64,000 nucleotides of DNA, taken from the NCBI GenBank assembly GCA_965263325.1, contig CBDHGY010000002.1, forward strand, positions 1,116,001 through 1,180,000, in the 5' to 3' direction. Of the stretch, positions 42,355 through 49,922 are shown in pieces. This stretch comes from CBDHGY01 sp965263325. Lineage in GTDB: Bacteria > Pseudomonadota > Alphaproteobacteria > Caulobacterales > Hyphomonadaceae. The notes beneath the pieces were generated by a model. That model saw only the letters and a list, made by a program, of their open reading frames with translations, was not told the origin of the DNA and did no database searches. Each line of letters opens with the position of its first letter. The stretch's first letter is position 1. The translations under genes were made by a program, and so were the position numbers.

Positions 42355-43710
42355 ATGATTGAAAAAGTTCTGATTGCCAATCGTGGTGAGATCGCTTTGC
42401 GCATTCACCGCGCCTGTAAGGAAATGGGAATTTCAACCGTCGTGGTCCACTCAGAAGCCGACGCAGATGCGATGGCCGTGGCACTTGCAGATGAAAGTGT
42501 CTGCATCGGACCGCCCGCTTCAAGCGAAAGCTATTTGAAGAAGTCTCGCATTCTGGCCGCAGCCGAGATCACAGGCGCAGACGCCATCCATCCAGGTTAC
42601 GGCTTTCTTTCCGAGAATGCACAGTTTGCTGAAATGGTGGAAGCACACGGGTTAATTTTCATCGGCCCGAAAGCCGAGCACATCTCTGTAATGGGCGACA
42701 AGATCGCTGCTAAGCAAGCCATGATCGATGCTGGTGTGCCGGTCGTGCCGGGCTCAGAAGGCGGCGTTGCGACGCTAAGCGAAGCGAAAAAAGCTGCTAA
42801 GAAAATCGGCTATCCCGTGCTGATTAAAGCTTCTGCTGGCGGCGGCGGGCGCGGCATGAAGCTCGCGCGAAATGAAAAAGAGCTCGATGTCGCGGTCAAG
42901 ACTGCCAAGACCGAAGCGAAGGCGGCCTTCGGTGACGACACGATCTATCTGGAAAAATTTCTTGAAGGCCCACGCCATATCGAAATTCAGGTCATCGCAG
43001 ATAGTCACGGGAATGTCTGCCACTTATGGGAACGCGACTGCTCGCTGCAGCGACGAAATCAGAAGGTATTCGAAGAGGCACCATCTCCTGCCCTCAACCA
43101 GGCCCAGCGAGATGACATCGGAATGGTCGTGGCGCGCGCCGTAAAGAAACTCGGTTATCTGGGGGCTGGTACGATCGAGTTTTTGTATGAAGACGGACAA
43201 TTCTACTTCATCGAAATGAACACACGTATTCAGGTGGAGCATCCCGTTACGGAGATGATCACGGGCATCGACCTCGTGCGCGAACAAATTCGTGTAGCCA
43301 GCGGCGCAAAACTCTCCTTTAATCAAGAAGACGTGCTTTTGGTTGGCCATTCTATCGAGTGCCGTATCAACGCTGAGCATCCGCAAACCTTCGTGCCCTC
43401 ACCCGGAAAGATTACTGAGTTCCATCCACCGGGTGGTCCTGCGGTGCGGCTCGATAGTGCAGCGTATGCTGGATACAAAATTCCTCCGCACTACGATTCC
43501 CTTATCGGCAAACTCATCGTGCATGGCAGAACACGTAACGAATGCTTGATGCGCTTGCGGCGTTGTCTGGATGAAATGGTGATCGGAGGTGTCGACACCA
43601 CGCTGCCTTTGCACCGCCGCCTCGTAGACCAGGCCGACGTAATCGACGGCGACTATAATATTCATTGGCTCGAAAAGTTCCTCGAAGAAAATCCTATCGA
43701 AGCTGACTAG
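42355..43710 (+). CDS. accC: acetyl-CoA carboxylase biotin carboxylase subunit
   Basis: A 451-residue ATP-grasp enzyme from the ATG at 42355 (MIEKVLIANRGEIALR). It has the glycine-rich ATP loop KASAGGGGRGMKLA, the HIEIQVI block, RDCSLQRRNQKV, and catalytic EMNTRIQVEHPVTE. It carboxylates biotin on AccB. The start is tightly coupled to the accB stop. A reading four codons longer begins at a TTG inside the accB end and is less likely. Confidence 0.96.
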   Translation: MIEKVLIANRGEIALRIHRACKEMGISTVVVHSEADADAMAVALADESVCIGPPASSESYLKKSRILAAAEITGADAIHPGYGFLSENAQFAEMVEAHGLIFIGPKAEHISVMGDKIAAKQAMIDAGVPVVPGSEGGVATLSEAKKAAKKIGYPVLIKASAGGGGRGMKLARNEKELDVAVKTAKTEAKAAFGDDTIYLEKFLEGPRHIEIQVIADSHGNVCHLWERDCSLQRRNQKVFEEAPSPALNQAQRDDIGMVVARAVKKLGYLGAGTIEFLYEDGQFYFIEMNTRIQVEHPVTEMITGIDLVREQIRVASGAKLSFNQEDVLLVGHSIECRINAEHPQTFVPSPGKITEFHPPGGPAVRLDSAAYAGYKIPPHYDSLIGKLIVHGRTRNECLMRLRRCLDEMVIGGVDTTLPLHRRLVDQADVIDGDYNIHWLEKFLEENPIEAD

Positions 43711-43905
43711 CCCCTGCTTTAGCGTCTTGCTGCAAGCTGTGCCGGGTTTCGGGCCAGATCTATTCTGACAACACAATGCAGATCGATCAACCTTCCTGCG
43801 TCTGGAAATAAGCCACTCTTTTCAAGGGAGAAGTTTGTAAACGAACTGTTGACGATCAACTGCTAGACCTCAACTCTAACAAGAATTTCTGAGGTGCTCG
43901 TCGCG

Positions 43906-46800
43906 ATGAAAAACCTGGCTGAATTTGAACGACTGGAAGTATTGCGCGGCTTGAAAGTGCTCGATACGCCGTCAGATGCTCGGCTCGACACGATTACGAT
44001 ACTTGCCAAGATGTATTTTGAGGTACCAATTGCGCTCGTCTCACTTGTTGACGAGTGCCGCCAATGGTTCAAGTCTCGCCAAGGATTGGGAGCGACCGAA
44101 ACACCTCGCAGTATCGCGTTTTGCCACCACGCAATTCAGCAAAACGAACCACTAATTGTTCCCGACACAAAGCTGGACGAACGATTTGCGGATACCGAAC
44201 TTGTCACGGGCGAGCCATTTATCCGGTTCTATGCAGGAGCGCCGGTCTTCATTGATGACCACGCCGTGGGTACAGTTTGCATCATCGATACGAAGCCACG
44301 AAATCTCGATCAAAACGACATTGAAAAACTCACGTCAATCGCGGATATGGCAGCCACCTTTTTGAAATCGTATGCCAGCGATGACATTTCCGAATTCCTA
44401 CAAAAAGATGCGAATACCTGGGAACGCGACGAAGCACTCAAAGAAGCGTCAGAAGCACGCCGTTACAACTATCAATCGAGCGAGTTTCTAAACCAGATTC
44501 TCGAGACAATACCTGCTATTGTCTACGTTAGGGATGAAAATCTCAATATCGTAAGAGGCAACCCGGCCTTTATGAGCGTTTTTCCTGAAGAAAGACAATC
44601 AAGTGTGATTGGCACCACCGGCGTAGACTTCATGAACGAAGAAATGGCGTCTAGCGTCATGACACAAGACCAAATCGCATTTGAGAATGGATCGGCTGAA
44701 TCAACCAGCGAAATAGCACTACCAAATGGCAATAGGGGCACATTTTACACAAGGCGTACGCGGTTTGAAGATTCGTCCGGGAAGCGTTTTGTTCTTTCAA
44801 TCAGCCAGGATATATCGCGGCTGACCGAAACGGAAAAAGCTGTACACCAGGCGAAAGAATTTCAGGATCTGATGTTTGAGCACTTGCCAGACATGGTCTT
44901 TGTTAAAGATCATCAGTTCCGGATTATCCAAGCCAACGAGAAGTTTCTGAACGTCTATCCCGAGGAAATGAGAGATTCTATTATTGGCACCACAACATTG
45001 GAGCAGTACGAAGAAGACGAGCGAAACGCTTTTCTCGAGGAAGACCGGCGCGCACTGCGGGAAGGATTTTCGGAAGTTGAAGAGAGCATTCTGTTTCCGT
45101 CCGGTCAACGGCGCGTCCTGCTAACTCGAAAAGTTCGGTTCGAAGATCAAGGCGGCAATCCTTTCATCCTGGGCATCAGCCGGGACATCACAGAAATTGG
45201 CGAAACACGGAGACAACTTACGCAGTCACTCGAATTGCTTGATAGTGTTGTAAATACCGTATCAAGTGCCGTTATCGGTTTGAACTCTGAGAGAGAAGTC
45301 GTTTCGATCAATCGCGCTGGCCTCAAAATGCTCGGCAAAAAGAATACGAGTGTGCCGTTTATCTGGCCGAGCGATATCGAGTTTCTCGATCTGGAAGACA
45401 TGCATACGCTGCAGCTTTCGGCAAACCCGATTTCACGAGCTCTTGCTGGTGCGAAGATTGATGGCGAAGTTCATCTCATCCACAGCAGCTATCGCGACCT
45501 CGACTTGTATGTTCGTATTTCTTCTGCGCGGGTTCGCAGTGAAACATCGCAATTGCATTCCGTCATCGTGCTTGAGGATGTGTCAGAAGCTGAACGCAAT
45601 CGACAAAGCGCGGAACGGCAATCACGGCTAGATGCGCTCGGCCAATTGACTGGCGGCATTGCGCATGACTTCAACAATTTGCTCAACACCATGCAGTATG
45701 CCATCGAGCTGATCCGCCGGGAAGAATTGAGCGAGCGCGGGGAGCGGTCAGCCAACGCCGCAATGAAGTCTATTCGGCGAGGCTCTGAACTCACTGACCG
45801 CTTGTTAGCATTTGCCAAGAAACAACCTGCTAGATCGACCGCAAGGTCCCTTAAGGAGGTCGTGCTAGAGTTAAAAGAATTGGTCACGCCTGTCATCGAG
45901 AGCTCAATCACTGTTGAGTTTGCGCCAATCGATGAGGGCCTCTATGTATACTGTGATCAGGGCCAGTTACAGAACGCAATCCTCAACCTCGTCATGAACA
46001 GTCGAGATGCAATTTTGGCGGGCAAAAAAGGCAATCTGATTAAAATCGACTTCCAATCTTTGGATGACCTCCCGGCAGGATCGGGATTGGTTAACCCTGC
46101 ATCCGCGTCTGCCCGCCCAAAACTTGCAAACGTGGATGCGCATGGTTCAGAAATTCAGCGGTATATAGAAGTATCCGTTTCAGACAACGGACCCGGAATG
46201 CCAGATACAGTAGCCGCGCGCGCGGTGGATCCATTCTTCACAACGAAAGATGTGCACGCCGGAACAGGCCTTGGCCTTTCAATGGTATATGGCTTTGTAA
46301 ACCAATCAGACGGAGAAATGCGAATTGATACCGAAGAAGGTGCGGGTACGACGGTGCGTATTTTCCTTCCGAGAGGCGAGGAAGCATCCTCTAGCGATAC
46401 GCCCATTCAGCGTGACCCTATCGTTGAAGGCAAAGGCGAGACGATTTTGATTGTAGAAGATGAAGAGTCTTTGCTGGAACAGCTGAACGAATTGCTAAAA
46501 GAGCTTAATTATAAAACCATTCAAGCCCGGTCTGGACAAGCCGCATTGGACATGCTGCGAGCGGGATTAAAGGTTGATCTCATTCTAACCGACATTGTGA
46601 TGCCAGGTGGTATAGGTGGGTTTGAACTGGCTCGCCTGGCGCGCGGTTTAAACCCAGATCTGCCAATCATTTATATGTCTGGCTATACAGGGTTTTCAGA
46701 CGAAGAAATGGGCGAAGTTGTTGCGCCGCTTCTAACAAAACCGTCTTCTCCGTCAGTCACATCCCTAAAAATTCGAAATGTGTTTGATGATGTAGCTTAA
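43906..46800 (+). CDS. GAF/PAS hybrid sensor histidine kinase/response regulator
   Basis: A 964-residue soluble kinase from the ATG at 43906; a GTG four codons up (43894) is also possible. Order: GAF (about 10-155), three PAS units (about 190-310, 320-430, 440-560), HisKA with His587 in GGIAHDFNNLL, an HATPase with DNGPGMPD and GTGLGLSMVYG, and a receiver domain with Asp896 in ILTDIVMPGG. No membrane helix is seen. It is monocistronic and converges on a lone receiver gene, which could be a partner. Confidence 0.92.
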   Translation: MKNLAEFERLEVLRGLKVLDTPSDARLDTITILAKMYFEVPIALVSLVDECRQWFKSRQGLGATETPRSIAFCHHAIQQNEPLIVPDTKLDERFADTELVTGEPFIRFYAGAPVFIDDHAVGTVCIIDTKPRNLDQNDIEKLTSIADMAATFLKSYASDDISEFLQKDANTWERDEALKEASEARRYNYQSSEFLNQILETIPAIVYVRDENLNIVRGNPAFMSVFPEERQSSVIGTTGVDFMNEEMASSVMTQDQIAFENGSAESTSEIALPNGNRGTFYTRRTRFEDSSGKRFVLSISQDISRLTETEKAVHQAKEFQDLMFEHLPDMVFVKDHQFRIIQANEKFLNVYPEEMRDSIIGTTTLEQYEEDERNAFLEEDRRALREGFSEVEESILFPSGQRRVLLTRKVRFEDQGGNPFILGISRDITEIGETRRQLTQSLELLDSVVNTVSSAVIGLNSEREVVSINRAGLKMLGKKNTSVPFIWPSDIEFLDLEDMHTLQLSANPISRALAGAKIDGEVHLIHSSYRDLDLYVRISSARVRSETSQLHSVIVLEDVSEAERNRQSAERQSRLDALGQLTGGIAHDFNNLLNTMQYAIELIRREELSERGERSANAAMKSIRRGSELTDRLLAFAKKQPARSTARSLKEVVLELKELVTPVIESSITVEFAPIDEGLYVYCDQGQLQNAILNLVMNSRDAILAGKKGNLIKIDFQSLDDLPAGSGLVNPASASARPKLANVDAHGSEIQRYIEVSVSDNGPGMPDTVAARAVDPFFTTKDVHAGTGLGLSMVYGFVNQSDGEMRIDTEEGAGTTVRIFLPRGEEASSSDTPIQRDPIVEGKGETILIVEDEESLLEQLNELLKELNYKTIQARSGQAALDMLRAGLKVDLILTDIVMPGGIGGFELARLARGLNPDLPIIYMSGYTGFSDEEMGEVVAPLLTKPSSPSVTSLKIRNVFDDVA

Positions 46801-46804
46801 AGGC

Positions 46805-46837
46805 ACCGATCTTAAAGCTTCAAAGCAACGGATCGGT
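46805..46837. terminator. possible bidirectional terminator between kinase and receiver genes
   Basis: ACCGATC (46805-46811) and GATCGGT (46831-46837) make a seven-pair stem with a 19-base loop that itself contains an AAGCTT palindrome. It fills most of the 40-base gap between two convergent genes. There is no clean T-run on either side, so the call is tentative. Confidence 0.35.
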
Positions 46838-46840
46838 AAA

Positions 46841-47236
46841 CTATTTCGCGATAACCGTATCGATGGCTCTACGAAGATCCAGCATATTTACTGGTTTTAG
46901 AAGCACATGATTTGCCCCCACGATCTCAGCGCTTTCGCCTAGTATTTCAGGCGATATCAACTTTCCGCTGCCTGTAATGGCAATAATCGGCATAGAACGC
47001 ACGAACGGAAACTTAGAGCTGCGAATTTCTTTGATCAAAGTAATACCACCGCTATTGTCATCCTGCCCCATGACCAAAAGATCGGTAATCAGAATATCAA
47101 ACTTGCTTACTTGTAACTTCACTAAGGCATCTTTAGCGGAGTGGCAAATTTCTACTTGATGCCCCAAATCCTCCAAAATGAATTGAAGAGCTTCAGCTTG
47201 AAATTCATCATCTTCCATAATGAGTATTTTGGGCAT
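46841..47236 (-). CDS. single-domain response regulator
   Basis: A 131-residue receiver from the ATG at 47236 (MPKILIMEDDEF), with GGGAACGAG ahead of it; the open frame runs ten codons further without family sequence. It has the acidic pair MEDDE, phospho-acceptor Asp in ILITDLLVMG, a Thr in AITGSGK and the Lys in LLKPVNML. There is no output domain, so it must act by binding partners, as CheY- or DivK-type proteins do. It converges on the GAF/PAS hybrid kinase. Confidence 0.88.
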   Translation of the reverse strand: MPKILIMEDDEFQAEALQFILEDLGHQVEICHSAKDALVKLQVSKFDILITDLLVMGQDDNSGGITLIKEIRSSKFPFVRSMPIIAITGSGKLISPEILGESAEIVGANHVLLKPVNMLDLRRAIDTVIAK

Positions 47237-47484
47237 TCTCGTTCCCTTTTTCTTGTTCGTATACAAACACCCGGCGAACGAGCGTCGGTGCTTGAACAGT
47301 GGCGTCCCTTACGGACGGAGTTAACCATCACATCGGTTTACGAACTCCTAACATTTTCTATTTCAGGTAGTTTTTATACTGCGCGAATTGCCGCTTCCGA
47401 ATTCGCTACGAAGATCATCTGCAGTCACAAGCATCAATTCGTCGACGAACTCGCCTCACAAAATTGCCGGTAGCACATTGTTTT

Positions 47485-48540
47485 CTATGGAATTAATAGA
47501 CACGCATCGCCATAAGAGTAAAAACGGTACTTCTGATCTACCGCATGCTTATAGGCTGCTTGCATGTTGTCGGTCCCCATAAGCGCGGACACCAACATAA
47601 AGAGTGTTGATTTTGGTAAATGGAAGTTTGTCATCAGCATGTCGGTCCCGCTGATATGATCACCGGGCTTGATGAAGATATCCGTTGGGCCTGTGATCGC
47701 TGAGAAACGCCCCTGCCGATCACTGCAACTTTCAAGTGTTCGCATCGCAGTCGTCCCTACAGGGATAATGCGCCCACTCGCCGCGCGCGCACCATTCAAA
47801 AGATCTGCCGTATCGCCGCTCATATGCCGCCACTCTTCGTGAAGTGAATGACGCTCAAGCTGATCGTCTTTCACAGGCGCGAATGTTCCGAGGCCGACAT
47901 GGAGCGTAATGTGCCCGCAGCTCGCACCTGCTGCCTCCACCGCTGCGAGTAGCTCAGGTGTAAAGTGCAATCCCGCGGTCGGCGCAGCAACCGATCTGGC
48001 TTCTTGTCCTGCAAATACCGTCTGATAATCGGTCCGGTCTTTGCGGTCAGCGGCCCGCCGGCGCGCAATGTATGGTGGAAGCGGCATTGCACCAAATTCG
48101 TTCAGTGCGAGATCCAATGTCTCGCCGGCACAATTGAAGGACAAATCAATCTCACCGCTTCTGTGTTTTTGCAAAACACTCGCCGAGAATGTTGGCGCGA
48201 TAGAGATCTCGTCGCCAACCTGTAACCGCTTCCCAGGACGCGCGAGTGCGCGCCATGTACCCTCGTTTAATCGTTCAACAAGATTGATATCGACCACGAC
48301 ATCTCGGCCAATTTCATCTCGGGCTGGTCGCACGCCTTTTAAGGCTGCCGGGATCACACGAGTTTCGTTGAATACGAGCACATCGCCTGCTCGCAAATAT
48401 TCGGGAAGGTCTTTGATCCTGCGATCTTCAAGCGCCCCATTTCCGCGCACCACCAGCATCCTCGCACTGTCACGCGGCACAGCCGGACGGAGCGCAATTA
48501 GCTCTTCCGGCAAGTAAAAATCAAAATCTGAAAGCTGCAG
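47485..48540 (-). CDS. queA: S-adenosylmethionine:tRNA ribosyltransferase-isomerase
   Basis: A 351-residue enzyme of queuosine synthesis that adds the cyclopentane ring from SAM to preQ1-tRNA. Family blocks are DVLVFNETRVIPAAL, APTAGLHFT and GHITLHVGLGTF. The usual QueA N-terminus is coded only if translation starts at the CTG at 48540-48538, giving LQLSDFDFYLPEEL. GGAG lies six bases before that CTG, inside the end of the PPIase gene. The next start, a TTG at 48513, has no ribosome binding site and would cut nine conserved residues. Confidence 0.93.
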   Translation of the reverse strand: MQLSDFDFYLPEELIALRPAVPRDSARMLVVRGNGALEDRRIKDLPEYLRAGDVLVFNETRVIPAALKGVRPARDEIGRDVVVDINLVERLNEGTWRALARPGKRLQVGDEISIAPTFSASVLQKHRSGEIDLSFNCAGETLDLALNEFGAMPLPPYIARRRAADRKDRTDYQTVFAGQEARSVAAPTAGLHFTPELLAAVEAAGASCGHITLHVGLGTFAPVKDDQLERHSLHEEWRHMSGDTADLLNGARAASGRIIPVGTTAMRTLESCSDRQGRFSAITGPTDIFIKPGDHISGTDMLMTNFHLPKSTLFMLVSALMGTDNMQAAYKHAVDQKYRFYSYGDACLLIP

Positions 48541-48543
48541 TGC

Positions 48544-49401
48544 TTACTCCACAACCACTGGAACACTGGGTAGCTCGCAAACATCATCGACCTCGGCACC
48601 TTCAATCATCGCTCTGAAGGTCGGTCCGTCGGTTTTCATCACCAGTACTTTTGGAGCGTCTTCACCCATGTCAGCAGCGACCTGAGCGCTCATCAAAATA
48701 TCAGGTTGGCGAACTGGACCGCTGTCATCATCAGGGCCAGCTTTCAGCGACTTCACAGCTGTGTAGCCAGCAATGACCCGCCCCCAAGCGGTGTAATCTC
48801 TGTCTAAGTGTGTTTTGCGACCACGCATCCAGAAAAACTGGCTATTTGCAGAATTTGGATCATTTGTGCGGGCAGTCGACACCACCCCGGCGCAATGAGG
48901 CATCCAGCTGAGCACGGTTCCTGATGTGTTCATTTCTGCCAGAAATGCCGACTGGGTTTGAATTGGGAATCCGTTCAAATAACCTTCTGTACCGCCTGAG
49001 TTCCCTCCAACCATATCGAGCGGTAGGTCAGCAGGCACACGCTCAAACTCAAACTCCCCTTCAATATCCGGGAGACCGCTGCCTCCTGGAATATCACCGC
49101 CTTGCGCCATAAATCCTCTGAGAACGCGGTGGAAAGGCGTTCCTGAATATTTGCCGGAGCGGATAATTGAGCGGAACTGCTCAACATGTTTTGGGGCTAC
49201 TGCGGGAAGCGCCTCAATCATAACTTCGCCCTTCGTTGTTTGGAAAACGAAGATATTTTCTGGATCGGCTGCTCGCCAGTTTTCGGTGTCTTCTGCTGCT
49301 TCTGCAAACGAGATCGCAGGTAAGTCAAAACCTGCCGTTTCATCGGCGCTAGCCGCCATAGCCGTTAACACGGCAAATACCGTGAGAGAAATGATACGCA
49401 T
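48544..49401 (-). CDS. exported cyclophilin-type peptidyl-prolyl isomerase
   Basis: A 285-residue protein with a signal peptide (cut near ASA, residue 19), so it acts in the periplasm. The cyclophilin domain shows FHRVLRGFMAQGGDIPGGSG (part) and NSQFFWMRGRKTHLDRDYTAWGRV (part). It helps fold exported proteins by turning proline bonds. The start ATG overlaps the coaD stop by one base in TAATG. Its own end carries the ribosome binding site for queA. The C-terminus is short and acidic. Confidence 0.9.
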   Translation of the reverse strand: MRIISLTVFAVLTAMAASADETAGFDLPAISFAEAAEDTENWRAADPENIFVFQTTKGEVMIEALPAVAPKHVEQFRSIIRSGKYSGTPFHRVLRGFMAQGGDIPGGSGLPDIEGEFEFERVPADLPLDMVGGNSGGTEGYLNGFPIQTQSAFLAEMNTSGTVLSWMPHCAGVVSTARTNDPNSANSQFFWMRGRKTHLDRDYTAWGRVIAGYTAVKSLKAGPDDDSGPVRQPDILMSAQVAADMGEDAPKVLVMKTDGPTFRAMIEGAEVDDVCELPSVPVVVE

Positions 49402-49895
49402 TACTTAAACTTCTCCAAAACCTGTTGCTTCACTCTAGCAGGCACAAAGCCTTCGATTTCACCGCCCAGCGACGCAATTTCTTTCACGAGGCGCGACGCG
49501 ACAGCTTGATGTTGAACATCCGCCATTAGGAACACAGTTTCAACTTCGGAGTTCAGCACCTCATTCATTGCGGTCATCTGAAACTCATACTCAAAGTCAG
49601 ATACAGCCCGCAGCCCACGCACGATTACACCTGCTCCAATTTCTTCGCAAAAGTGCATGAGAAGGCCCGTAAAGGGGCGCACTTCCAGCACCCCGACACC
49701 AGGACCGGTGAAAATTGCCGACTCCCTTTCCACCATCTCCACGCGTTCTTCCAATGAAAACAATGGCTTCTTTGCTTCGTTGATGGCAACACCCACAATC
49801 AACCGATCAACGAGCTTTAACCCGCGCCCAATGATATCAATGTGTCCATTGGTGATTGGGTCGAATGTTCCCGGATACAGCCCAACGCGTTCCAT
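49401..49895 (-). CDS. coaD: phosphopantetheine adenylyltransferase
   Basis: A 164-residue nucleotidyltransferase of coenzyme A synthesis, joining ATP and 4'-phosphopantetheine. The N-terminal YPGTFDPITNGHIDI holds the T/HxGH signature, and VRGLRAVSDFEYEFQM and the C-terminal VASRLVKEIASLGG are also typical. It lies 27 bases after gyrA and overlaps the PPIase start, forming a gyrA-coaD-ppi-queA run found in several alphaproteobacteria. Confidence 0.96.
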   Translation of the reverse strand: MERVGLYPGTFDPITNGHIDIIGRGLKLVDRLIVGVAINEAKKPLFSLEERVEMVERESAIFTGPGVGVLEVRPFTGLLMHFCEEIGAGVIVRGLRAVSDFEYEFQMTAMNEVLNSEVETVFLMADVQHQAVASRLVKEIASLGGEIEGFVPARVKQQVLEKFK

Positions 49896-49922
49896 GCTTC
49901 ACCTCCACGCATGTAAAAGTCT

